Origin: Amycolatopsis orientalis DSM 40040 = KCTC 9412 | GTDB taxonomy: Bacteria; Actinomycetota; Actinomycetes; Mycobacteriales; Pseudonocardiaceae | Direction: 5' to 3' | NCBI RefSeq assembly: GCF_000478275.1 | Contig: NZ_ASJB01000004.1 | Location: forward strand, 83,836-147,835 | Length of the DNA stretch: 64,000 nucleotides | Part shown: positions 9,066-17,417 of the stretch, one piece after another | How the letters are laid out: each line of letters opens with the position of its first letter | Position numbering within the stretch: position 1 is the first letter of the stretch | The notes under the pieces: generated by a model | Told to the model about the DNA's origin: nothing | The model's input: only the letters and a program-made list of their open reading frames with translations | Database searches by the model: none | Program-made: the position numbers and the translations under genes

Positions 9066-10567
9066 GCGGGCTCGGGAAACTCTGGGGTGTCGGGCTCGGG
9101 CCGGGCGACCCGGAACTGATGACGGTCAAGGCCGCGCGGCTGATCGGCGAGGCCGACGTCATCGCCTATCACAGCGCGCGCCACGGCCGGAGCATCGCGC
9201 GGTCGGTCGCCGAACCGTATCTGCGGGACGGCCAGATCGAGGAGAAGCTGGTCTACCCGGTCACCACCGAGACCACCGACCACCCCGGCGGTTACGAGGG
9301 CGCGATCGCCGACTTCTACGAGCTGAGCGCGAAGCGGCTCGCCGAACACCTCGACGCCGGACGCGACGTGGTCGTGCTCTGCGAAGGAGACCCGTTCTTC
9401 TACGGCTCCTACATGTACATGCACGAGCGGCTCGCCGACCGGTACGAGGCGACCGTGGTGCCGGGCGTGACGTCGGTCAGCGCGGCGTCGTCGGTGCTCG
9501 GCCGTCCACTGGTGCAGCGCGACGAGGTCCTCACCATCCTGCCGGGGACGCTGCCCGCGCCGGAACTCGCGCGGCGGCTGGCCGACACGCAGGCCGCGGC
9601 GGTGCTCAAACTCGGCCGCACGTTCGGCAACGTCCGGGAGGCGCTGGCCGAGGCCGGGAAGCTGGACGACGCCTTCTACGTCGAACGCGCGACCTGGCAG
9701 GCGCAGCGCGTCGAGCCCTTCGCCGACGTCGACCCCGAGTCGGTGCCGTACTTCTCGCTGGCGCTGCTGCCCAGCCCCGCCTACGCGTCCCGGCTCGCCG
9801 ACGAACCCGAAGTCGTCCGGAAGCGGGAAACGCACACCGGCGGCGAAGTCGTGGTCGTCGGGCTCGGTCCGGCGGGCCCGGACTGGCTGACGCCCGAGGC
9901 GGCCGGGGAGCTGGCCTCGGCGGAGCACATCGTCGGCTACGGCCCGTACGTCGCGCGAGTGCCGCAGCGCGCGGGGCAGCAGCGGCACGCGTCGGGTAAC
10001 CGGGTCGAGGCCGAACGCGCCGTCGAAGCGCTGGAACTGGCCTCGGACGGGGCCAAGGTCGCGGTGGTGTCCTCGGGCGATCCCGGCGTGTTCGCCATGG
10101 CGTCGGCCGTGCTGGAGCAGGTCGCGGCCGGGCACGGCGCCGGCACGCGGGTGCGGATCGTGCCGGGGGTGACCGCCGCGCAGGCCGCCGCGTCCCGGGT
10201 CGGCGCGCCGCTCGGGCACGACTACTGCGTGCTTTCGCTGTCCGACCGGCTCAAGCCGTGGGAGATCATCGAACGGCGGCTCGACGCGGCGGGTGCCGCG
10301 GATCTCGTGCTCGCGCTGTACAACCCGGCGTCCCGGACGCGGACCACGCAGCTCGCGCAGGCCCGTGAAGTGCTGCTCCGGCACCGCGCGCCGGAGACGC
10401 CGGTGGTCGTCGCCCGCGACGTCGGCGGCCCGGAGGAGGACATCCGCGTGGTCACCCTCGGCACCCTCGATCCGGCGACCGTGGACATGCGCTGCCTGCT
10501 GATCGTGGGTTCGTCGAAGACCCGCGCCGAGAACGGGGTGGTCTGGACGCCGCGCACCTACGAGTGA
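9062..10567 (+). CDS. cobIJ: CobI-CobJ fusion: precorrin-2 C20- and precorrin-3B C17-methyltransferase
   Basis: Two SAM-dependent tetrapyrrole methylases are joined in one 501-residue chain. CobI fills about residues 1-245 (LWGVGLGPGDPELMTVKA, CEGDPFFYGS). CobJ fills about 255-501 (VVVVGLGPAGPDWLTPEA, SSGDPGVFAMA, LYNPASRTRTTQL). CobI adds the C-20 methyl; CobJ methylates C-17 and drives ring contraction after CobG. The same fusion is known in mycobacteria. Clustering with cobG fits, because the CobG product is the CobJ substrate. The last ten bases overlap the 3' end of the convergent LuxR gene. Confidence 0.95.
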   Translation: MSGLGKLWGVGLGPGDPELMTVKAARLIGEADVIAYHSARHGRSIARSVAEPYLRDGQIEEKLVYPVTTETTDHPGGYEGAIADFYELSAKRLAEHLDAGRDVVVLCEGDPFFYGSYMYMHERLADRYEATVVPGVTSVSAASSVLGRPLVQRDEVLTILPGTLPAPELARRLADTQAAAVLKLGRTFGNVREALAEAGKLDDAFYVERATWQAQRVEPFADVDPESVPYFSLALLPSPAYASRLADEPEVVRKRETHTGGEVVVVGLGPAGPDWLTPEAAGELASAEHIVGYGPYVARVPQRAGQQRHASGNRVEAERAVEALELASDGAKVAVVSSGDPGVFAMASAVLEQVAAGHGAGTRVRIVPGVTAAQAAASRVGAPLGHDYCVLSLSDRLKPWEIIERRLDAAGAADLVLALYNPASRTRTTQLAQAREVLLRHRAPETPVVVARDVGGPEEDIRVVTLGTLDPATVDMRCLLIVGSSKTRAENGVVWTPRTYE

Positions 10568-11187
10568 CGGCCCAGTCCGGCGTTGCGCGCCTGGCCCAGC
10601 AGGGTCTCGCGGTCGTCCGTGCCGACCTTGGCGTGCACCGCCGAGACGACGTTGCGCACGGTCTTGGTCGCGAGACCCAGCCGCCGCGCGACGTCCGCGA
10701 TCCCGAGTCCGCCCGCCAGCAGATCGAGGACTTCGTGCTCGCGTGAGGTGAGCTGCGGGAACACCTGGATCGGCCGCGCCGTGTTCAGCAGGCCGTAGAG
10801 CCGGTTCGCCGCGTGCTCGCCGAAGACGACGGCGCCCGCCGCGACCCCGTGGATGGCACGGAGGAGGTCTTCGGGGCCCGCCGTCCCGGCCAGGACACCC
10901 CGGGCACCCGCGCGCATCGCGGCGACCCAGGTCTCGTCGTCGCCGGGCGGGGTCAATACGAGCACGGCGGTTCCCGGCACGCGGGAGGCCACCTCGCGCG
11001 TCACGGCGAGGCCGTCGAAACCGGGTGGCCGCACGGGCAGGACGAGGACGTCCGGCCGCAGCGCGGTGGCGCGGGCGAGCGCGTCGCGGTCGTCGGTCGT
11101 GTGGGCGAGCACCTCCAGTTCCGAGGACACGGGCAATTCGGCGACGCCCGCGAAGACCACTGTCACCACTGGGGTTCGAATCGGCAC
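10558..11187 (-). CDS. Orphan LuxR-family regulator with a degenerate receiver domain
   Basis: A 209-residue protein with a receiver-like domain (about 1-120) and a LuxR/GerE helix-turn-helix at the C-terminus (LTSREHEVLDLLAGG, IADVARRLGLATKTVRN). The receiver lacks the acidic pair at its start (VVTVVFAG), has Pro51 where the phospho-acceptor Asp is expected (LVLPVRPPGFDGL) and has lost the conserved Lys (GVLAGTAG). It is therefore probably not controlled by phosphorylation. The GTG start gives MPIRTPVVTVVF; an ATG at 11250 would add an unmatched tail. No histidine kinase gene is adjacent. The divergent neighbour is the nSTAND-WD40 protein. Confidence 0.85.
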   Translation of the reverse strand: MPIRTPVVTVVFAGVAELPVSSELEVLAHTTDDRDALARATALRPDVLVLPVRPPGFDGLAVTREVASRVPGTAVLVLTPPGDDETWVAAMRAGARGVLAGTAGPEDLLRAIHGVAAGAVVFGEHAANRLYGLLNTARPIQVFPQLTSREHEVLDLLAGGLGIADVARRLGLATKTVRNVVSAVHAKVGTDDRETLLGQARNAGLGRHS

Positions 11188-11281
11188 GCCATCGGTTGTA
11201 GCGCAGAACTTTTGTACAGTGTCCGGCCGTTTTCGGTGAACAATGACCATTCGATAACGCTTCGACGATCAGGGGGGCCTG

Positions 11282-14200
11282 GTGCCGAGACGCGAGCGCC
11301 CGCTGGGGCCGGGCGACGACGTCGTCGTGCGGTTCGCGGCGGATCTTCGGCTGCTCCGGGAGAAGGCGGGCGGGCCGACCTACCGCGAGCTTTCGTCCCG
11401 CGCGGGTTACTCGGCCGCCGCGCTGTCCGAGGCGGCGGGCGGCCGGAAACTGCCGGGGCTCGCGGTGACGACCGCGTACGTCACCGCGTGCGGCGGTGAC
11501 ATCCAGGCATGGGAGGACCGCTGGCGCGAGGTCGCCGCCGGACTCGCCGCGGCCGAAGGCGAACGAGACGAGACCGAGCTTCCGTACCTGGGCCTCGCCG
11601 CGTTCCAGACGACCGACGCCGCCCGGTTCTTCGGCCGGGACCGGCTGGTCGCCGAGCTGACCGGCAAGCTCGCGCGGCATCGGCTCGTCGGCGTCTTCGG
11701 CGCTTCGGGGTCGGGGAAGTCGTCCGTCCTGCGGGCCGGGCTGGCGGCGAAGAGCGAACGTCCGCCCGTCGTCCGGACTCCCGGCGCCCATCCGCTCGAA
11801 GCGGACCTCGACGCCGAGGGACGGCTGCTGATCGTCGACCAGTTCGAAGAGGTCTACACGCTCTGCCGGGACCAGGACGAGCGGGACCGGTTCATCGACG
11901 CGCTGCTGGCACTCGCCCGCGACGAGCACGGGACCCAGGTGGTCCTCGGCGTCCGCGCCGATTTCTACGGGCACCTCTGCCGTCACGCGGGTCTCGTGGC
12001 GGCGCTCACCGACGCGCAGGTGATGGTCGGCCCGATGACCGCCGACGAACTCCGGACCGCGATCGTCGAACCCGCCGTCCGCGCGGGCTGCCGGGTCGAA
12101 GCGGCACTGGTCACGACGCTCGTCGCCGACGCCACCGGTCAGCCCGCGGTGCTGCCGCTGGTGTCGCACGCGCTGCTGGAGACCTGGCGGCGGCGCCAGG
12201 GGATCACGCTGACCAGCGCCGCGTACGAGGCGGCGGGCGGGATCCTCAACGCGATCGCGCAGACCGCGGAATCGGTCTACACGGCTCTGGAACCGGACAG
12301 GCAGCGCGTCGTCCGGCAGATCTTCCTGCGGCTGACCGCGCTCGGCGAAGGCACCGAAGACACGAAGCGCCGCCTCAACCGGCGCGAACTCGACGACGAT
12401 CCGGCGACGACCGAGGTCCTCGAACGCCTCGCCGAGGCGCGCCTGCTCGTCCTCGACCGCGACGGCGTCGAGATCGCGCACGAGGCGCTGATCCGCGGCT
12501 GGCCGAGGCTGCGGGACTGGCTCGCTGAGGACCGCGAAGGACATCGGCTGCACCGTCAGCTCGCCGAAGCGACCGATCTCTGGGAATCACTGGACCGGGA
12601 CAAGGGCAGCCTCTACCGCGGCACCCGGCTCGGTCTCGCGGCCGAATGGGCGGCCAGGGAGCCGGACGCGCTGAGCGCCCGCGAGCAGGAGTTCCTGCGG
12701 GCCGGCCTCGACTCCGAAGCCGAAGAGGCCGCCGTCGGCCGCAAACGGACCCGCAGGCTGCGAAGGCTCGTCGCGCTCCTCGGCGTCCTGCTGCTCCTGG
12801 CGGGAGTGGCCGTCGGATACGCCGTCGACGCCGGGCGGACCGCCACCGATCAGCGGAATGTCGCGCTGGCACGGAAGGCCGTCGTCGACGCGAAGGGGCT
12901 GAGGGAGTCGAACCCGGCGCTGTCGACACAACTCAGCCTCGCCGCGTACCGGCTCGCGCCGATCCAGGAGACCCATGACGGCCTGCTCGCGTCCATGGCG
13001 GCGCCGTTCGCCACCAGGATGCCCTTCGATCCCGGCGACGTCACCGTCGCGCTGAGCGGGCAGCTCATGATCACCTCCGACTCCTACCGGGAGACGAAGG
13101 TGTGGTCCATCGCCGATTCGCGGCATCCGGTGGTCCTCTCGACGCTGCCCGGTTCGGCGGAGGTCCGCGGCCCGCTGGCGTTCAGCCGGGACGGCCGGGC
13201 GCTGGCGACCGTCACCCGCGAGCACGTCGTCCGGCTCTGGGATCTGACCGACCCGCGGCATCCGGTGCGGAAGGCGGACATCGCCGGGCACAGCGAAGTC
13301 CTCCTCTCGGCCGACTTCGGACCCGATGGCCACGTCCTCGTCACCGGCTCCGCGGACCGCACGATCAGGCTCACCGACGTCACCGATCTCGGCGCGCCGA
13401 AACCGCTCGGCGCCCTTCCGGCCGAGCAGCTCGAACGCGCCGTCTTCAGCCCGGACGGACGGCTGCTCGCGGTCACGAACACGAACTGGACGGCGGAACT
13501 CTGGGACGTCACCACGCTCTCCGCGCCACGACGGTTGTCCGTCCTTTCCGGACACAAGGACATCCAGCTCACCGCGTCGTGGAGTCCGGACGGACGGCGG
13601 CTGCTCACCACCAGCTGGGACCGCACGGCGCGGCTCTGGGACGTCACCGATCCGGCGGCGCCCCGGCCGCTGACGACGCTGAACACCCCGGCCGTGGTCT
13701 GGGCGGCCGGGTTCAGCCCGAACGGCAGGCTGGTGGTGACCGCCGGGGACGACCAATCCGTGCGCCTGTGGGACGTCACCGGGCAGGCGAAGGAACTGCC
13801 GCCGCTTTCCGGGCACACCAACGCCATCTGGTGGACCGCGTTCTCCCCGGACGGCAAGACCATCGTGTCCGCCAGCGCCGACCGGACCGTCCGGTTGCAG
13901 GACGTCGGCGAACTGGCGCTGTCCTCGAGCGTGGGCTGGAACGCCGGCACGTTCCTCGACGAGGGGCGCATCCTCGTCACCGCCGGGGACGATCTGCGAC
14001 TGTGGGCGATGGACGACCTCCGCGCCCCGAGGCAGCTCGCGAAGCTCCCCGGCCTGGCCACCGTCACCGCCGTCGCGGTGAGCCCGGACCGGCGCAGCCT
14101 CGCGCTGGCCGCGCACGACGGCGCCGGGGTCGCCGGGACGTTCGTGCTGCAGCGCTGGGACATCAGCGATCCGACAGCACCGAAACCGCTGGCGTCGACC

Positions 14201-14947
14201 GAGGTGAAGCCCACGTACTCGCTCGCGTTCAGCCCGGACGGGAAGACCTTCGCCTCCGGCCACGACGACGGGCCGATCCAGCTGTGGGACATCAGCGATC
14301 CCACCCGGTTCGCCGAGCCGCGGGTCCTCCCCGTCGGTGACGGCACAGTGTGGTCGCTCGCGTTCACCCCCGACGGACGGACACTCGTGGCGAGCCAAGG
14401 CCTCGACTCGTCCGCGGTCACCCTGTGGGACGTCGCCGATCCTCGGCGGCCCGGTCTCGTCTCGACGCTGCGGCCCGACTCCGGCGCGCTGTTCAAGATG
14501 GCGCTCAGCCCCGACGGGCGCACCGTGGCGGCGGGCAGCGCCGACCGGAACGTCTACCTGTGGGACATCTCCGATCGCGCACACGCCGTGCGCCTGGCGA
14601 AACTGGGCGGAAATCCCGAGGGCGTCGGCCCGCTCGCGTTCGGCCCGAGCGGCAGGGAACTGGCGGCGTCGGCCTTCCGGACGGTGCGCGTCTGGGATCT
14701 CACCGATCCCCGGAACCCGGTCGAGACGGCGCAGCTCACCGGGTTTTCCGCGACGGTCAACTCGCTGGCGTACCGGGACGACGGGCAGACGCTCGCGATC
14801 GGCAGCAGCGGGGTGCAGCTGTGGCAGACGGACGCCGGGCGCGTGGGTGAGGAGATCTGCAGACTGGCGACGCCGAGGATCACCAGAGAGGAATGGCAGA
14901 GGTACTTTCCGGGGCTCGACTACACGCCACCTTGTGGGGGCTCGTGA
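11282..14947 (+). CDS. HTH-nSTAND1 NTPase with C-terminal WD40 repeats
   Basis: A 1221-residue multidomain protein. Residues 1-80 resemble an XRE-type HTH (YRELSSRAGYSAAALSEAAG). An nSTAND1/AAA NTPase follows, with Walker A GASGSGKS (about 140-147) and Walker B LLIVDQFEE. A hydrophobic segment near 495-515 (LVALLGVLLLLAGVAVGY) could cross the membrane. The remaining 600 or so residues form many WD40 blades with repeated FSPDGR and LWDVTDP motifs, enough for one or two propellers. STAND proteins are ligand-triggered switches that oligomerise; the WD40 part is presumably the sensor. No effector nuclease, TIR or protease domain is visible. Its TGA lies inside a palindromic repeat. Confidence 0.9.
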   Translation: MPRRERPLGPGDDVVVRFAADLRLLREKAGGPTYRELSSRAGYSAAALSEAAGGRKLPGLAVTTAYVTACGGDIQAWEDRWREVAAGLAAAEGERDETELPYLGLAAFQTTDAARFFGRDRLVAELTGKLARHRLVGVFGASGSGKSSVLRAGLAAKSERPPVVRTPGAHPLEADLDAEGRLLIVDQFEEVYTLCRDQDERDRFIDALLALARDEHGTQVVLGVRADFYGHLCRHAGLVAALTDAQVMVGPMTADELRTAIVEPAVRAGCRVEAALVTTLVADATGQPAVLPLVSHALLETWRRRQGITLTSAAYEAAGGILNAIAQTAESVYTALEPDRQRVVRQIFLRLTALGEGTEDTKRRLNRRELDDDPATTEVLERLAEARLLVLDRDGVEIAHEALIRGWPRLRDWLAEDREGHRLHRQLAEATDLWESLDRDKGSLYRGTRLGLAAEWAAREPDALSAREQEFLRAGLDSEAEEAAVGRKRTRRLRRLVALLGVLLLLAGVAVGYAVDAGRTATDQRNVALARKAVVDAKGLRESNPALSTQLSLAAYRLAPIQETHDGLLASMAAPFATRMPFDPGDVTVALSGQLMITSDSYRETKVWSIADSRHPVVLSTLPGSAEVRGPLAFSRDGRALATVTREHVVRLWDLTDPRHPVRKADIAGHSEVLLSADFGPDGHVLVTGSADRTIRLTDVTDLGAPKPLGALPAEQLERAVFSPDGRLLAVTNTNWTAELWDVTTLSAPRRLSVLSGHKDIQLTASWSPDGRRLLTTSWDRTARLWDVTDPAAPRPLTTLNTPAVVWAAGFSPNGRLVVTAGDDQSVRLWDVTGQAKELPPLSGHTNAIWWTAFSPDGKTIVSASADRTVRLQDVGELALSSSVGWNAGTFLDEGRILVTAGDDLRLWAMDDLRAPRQLAKLPGLATVTAVAVSPDRRSLALAAHDGAGVAGTFVLQRWDISDPTAPKPLASTEVKPTYSLAFSPDGKTFASGHDDGPIQLWDISDPTRFAEPRVLPVGDGTVWSLAFTPDGRTLVASQGLDSSAVTLWDVADPRRPGLVSTLRPDSGALFKMALSPDGRTVAAGSADRNVYLWDISDRAHAVRLAKLGGNPEGVGPLAFGPSGRELAASAFRTVRVWDLTDPRNPVETAQLTGFSATVNSLAYRDDGQTLAIGSSGVQLWQTDAGRVGEEICRLATPRITREEWQRYFPGLDYTPPCGGS

Positions 14948-14989
14948 GTGGTAATGAGGGTTCTAACCGTCATTACCACTCACGAGCCC
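14938..14989. repeat. Palindromic repeat, GTGAGTGG family (copy 1)
   Basis: Arms of 25 bases (GGGCTCGTGAGTGGTAATGA... and its complement) differ at one position and flank a two-base centre. The stop codon of the nSTAND gene (14945-14947) is the TGA inside CTCGTGAGTGG, so the repeat provides the end of the reading frame. The fold would be a strong hairpin with no T-run, and may terminate transcription or protect the 3' end. Confidence 0.9.
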
Positions 14990-15107
14990 ACCCGGAACCC
15001 GGACATAAGTCGGCATGAGGTGGCCAGAGACGACCCGCACGGAGATGGCCCGAATGGGCCGACAAGTGAACGAAGGTAACTCCCTCCGTAATAAACATAT
15101 AGCGCAT

Positions 15108-15131
15108 GGGGGGACTTGCCACAAGACCCCC
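15108..15131 (+). promoter_or_regulatory. Rifamycin-associated-element-like palindrome upstream of helR
   Basis: A G-run, CTTG, a three-base spacer, CAAG and a C-run form a near-perfect inverted repeat about 53 bases before the helR start. Rifamycin-associated elements (RAE) with this CTTG-N3-CAAG plus G/C-run layout are known upstream of rifamycin-inactivating enzymes and HelR genes in actinomycetes. I matched the layout from memory and did not align it. An A+T-rich TAATAAACATATAG just upstream could hold the -10 region. Confidence 0.65.
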
Positions 15132-15183
15132 GTCATGCTTCAGACTCACTCGCCGTAGCCGAAACCTGGCGAAATGGGAGTCT

Positions 15184-17361
15184 GTGTCAACTCAGGGTCA
15201 TGAAGAAGAGCTGCGGTCCGAGCGCGAATACGTCGCCGGGCTCTACGCGCGCCTGGACGCCGAACGCGCGCGGGTGAAGGGGGAGTTCCAGGCCGCGCTC
15301 GGGGGAACCGGCGGGACGGCCATGGAGCGGGACGTCGAGGTCCGTGCGCTGGCGAGGGAGTCGCGGCGGCTGGACGTCGTGGACAACGGCTTGTGCTTCG
15401 GCAGGCTGGACAGTGTTTCGGGGGAGACCTCCCATATCGGCCGCATCGGTCTCTTCGACGAGGAGAACGACTACGAACCGGTGTTGCTCGACTGGCGGGC
15501 ACCGGCGGCGCGCCCGTTCTACACCGCGACGGCGGCGACGCCGGAGAAGATGCGCCGTCGCCGCCAGTTCCACACGCACGGACGTGAGGTGCTCGGGTTC
15601 ACCGACGAGGTGTTCGGCCGCCCCGGTGGTGACGCGGAGGGGGACGCGGCGCTGCTCGCGGCCGTGAACGCGCCGCGCGGGGAGGGGATGCGCGACATCG
15701 TCGCGACGATCCAGGCCGAGCAGGACGAGATCATCCGGCACGAGCACCCCGGGGTGCTGGTGATCGAGGGTGGTCCGGGTACCGGGAAGACCGTGGTGGC
15801 GCTGCACCGCGTCGCCTACCTGCTCTACACCCAGCGCGAGCGGATGGAGCGACACGGCGTGCTCGTCGTCGGGCCGAATCCGGCGTTCCTGCACCACATC
15901 GGCCGGGTCCTGCCGTCGCTGGGCGAGACCGACGTGGTGTTCATGACCACCGGCGACTTCGTCCCCGGCAAGCACGTCACCGCCGAGGACGAGCCGGAGG
16001 TGGTGCGGCTCAAGGGTTCGCTGAAGATGCTGGACGTCCTCAAGGCGGCCGTCGCGGACCGGCAGCGGCTGCCGGAGGAGCCGATGCCGATCGACCTGAC
16101 CGACGTCACCGTCCGGATCGACGCCGAGACCGCGGAATGGGCCAGGGACGAGGGCCGCAAGAGCGGGCTGCCGCACAACGAGGCCCGCGCGGTGTTCACC
16201 GACATCGTCACCTACGTGCTCACCGAACGGGCGATCGCGCGGATCGGCCGGGGCTGGCTGAGCCGGGACGAACGCGACGAGTGGGAGCGGCTGCGCAAGG
16301 ACCTGCTCAAGGAACTGGCGGAGAGCGAGGCGTTCACCGCCGCGCTCGACGCGCTCTGGCCGGTGCTCACGCCGGAAGCGCTGCTGGGGTCGCTCCTCGC
16401 GTCGGAGGACCGGCTGCGCGCGGCCGGTGCCGATCCGGCGTTGCTGCGCGCCGACGGCGAGGCGTGGACGGTGTCGGACATGCCGCTGCTCGACGAACTC
16501 GTCGACCTGCTCGGCCGCGACAAGACGGCGGAGAAGGCGGCTGACCGGACGGTCGCGCGGGAGAAGAAGGCCGAGGCCGAGTACGCCGAAGGTGTGCTGG
16601 ACACGCTGAAGCTGGACCGCGAGGAGATGGACGAGGACATCATGCTGTCCGCGGAGAACCTCCTCTTCGCCGACGAACTCGCCGACCGGTTCGTCGAGCA
16701 CGACACGCGCAGCCTGGTCGAACGCGCCTCCGCGGACCGGGACTGGACCTACCGGCACGTCGTGGTCGACGAGGCACAGGAACTGTCCGAAATGGACTGG
16801 CGGGTGCTGATGCGCCGCTGCCCCAACCGGTCGTTCACCGTGGTCGGCGATCTGGCGCAGCGCCGGTCCGAGGCCGGGGCGCGGTCGTGGGCCTCGATGC
16901 TGGAGCCCTACGTGCCGGGCCGCTGGGTCTACCGGTCGCTGACGGTGAACTACCGCACGCCCGCGGAGATCATGGCCGTCGCCGCTTCGGTGCTCGCCGA
17001 GTTCGCTCCGGATGTGCGGGCGCCGGAGTCGGTCCGCGCCAACGGGGTCCAGCCGTGGGCGCGGCAGGTCACCGGGGATTCCCTGGCCGGTGCCATCGAG
17101 GAGTTCGTCAAGGACGAAGCCGGGCGTGAAGGCACCAGCGTCGTCATCGGACCGCCCGGCGTGCCGGGGACGGTGCCCGCGTCGGAGACGAAGGGCCTCG
17201 AGTTCGACGCCGTCCTCGTCGTGGACCCGGACCGGATCCTCGCCGACGGTCCCCGTGGCGCGGCCGAGCTGTACGTCGCGCTCACCCGCGCGACGCAGCG
17301 ACTCGGCGTCCTGTACCGGGAGGCTCTGCCGGAGGCGCTGAAGGACGCTTTCCCCGCATGA
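15184..17361 (+). CDS. helR: HelR/HelD-type RNA polymerase-recycling helicase
   Basis: A 725-residue superfamily 1 (UvrD/Rep-like) ATPase of the HelD class. The N-terminal coiled-coil (EEELRSEREYVAGLYARLDA) is the arm that enters RNA polymerase. Walker A is EGGPGTGKTVVALHR (about residues 195-203), Walker B is VVVDEAQELSE, and the C-terminal motif is LYVALTRATQRLGV. HelD proteins remove stalled polymerase from DNA, and HelR versions also displace rifamycins. The GTG start gives MSTQGHEEEL; an in-frame ATG at 15106 lies within the upstream palindrome and is unlikely to be used. The last codons (LKDAFPA) are written by a short repeat. Confidence 0.9.
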   Translation: MSTQGHEEELRSEREYVAGLYARLDAERARVKGEFQAALGGTGGTAMERDVEVRALARESRRLDVVDNGLCFGRLDSVSGETSHIGRIGLFDEENDYEPVLLDWRAPAARPFYTATAATPEKMRRRRQFHTHGREVLGFTDEVFGRPGGDAEGDAALLAAVNAPRGEGMRDIVATIQAEQDEIIRHEHPGVLVIEGGPGTGKTVVALHRVAYLLYTQRERMERHGVLVVGPNPAFLHHIGRVLPSLGETDVVFMTTGDFVPGKHVTAEDEPEVVRLKGSLKMLDVLKAAVADRQRLPEEPMPIDLTDVTVRIDAETAEWARDEGRKSGLPHNEARAVFTDIVTYVLTERAIARIGRGWLSRDERDEWERLRKDLLKELAESEAFTAALDALWPVLTPEALLGSLLASEDRLRAAGADPALLRADGEAWTVSDMPLLDELVDLLGRDKTAEKAADRTVAREKKAEAEYAEGVLDTLKLDREEMDEDIMLSAENLLFADELADRFVEHDTRSLVERASADRDWTYRHVVVDEAQELSEMDWRVLMRRCPNRSFTVVGDLAQRRSEAGARSWASMLEPYVPGRWVYRSLTVNYRTPAEIMAVAASVLAEFAPDVRAPESVRANGVQPWARQVTGDSLAGAIEEFVKDEAGREGTSVVIGPPGVPGTVPASETKGLEFDAVLVVDPDRILADGPRGAAELYVALTRATQRLGVLYREALPEALKDAFPA

Positions 17362-17410
17362 GACGCGACGAAAGCGTCCTTCACCGCGTCAGATGCGGTG
17401 AAGGACGCTT
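17339..17410. repeat. TGAAGGACGCTT repeat cluster at helR/emb 3' ends
   Basis: TGAAGGACGCTTT at 17339 and its complement AAAGCGTCCTTCA at 17371 form a 13-base-arm hairpin. A third direct copy, TGAAGGACGCTT, starts at 17399, and a small CCGC/GCGG hairpin lies between. The first arm overlaps the final codons of helR. The cluster lies between convergent helR and emb, so a bidirectional terminator role is plausible. Confidence 0.8.
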
Positions 17411-17417
17411 CAGCTCA

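Noticed and set aside
11171..11187. GGTTCGAATC resembling a tRNA T-loop
   Set aside because: No acceptor, D or anticodon stems fit around it; it lies at the start of the LuxR coding region.
8600..12553. Very long minus-strand open frame of more than 1300 codons
   Set aside because: It runs opposite cobH, cobIJ and the nSTAND gene, is rich in Arg/Gly/His as expected for antisense GC-rich DNA, and has no domain.
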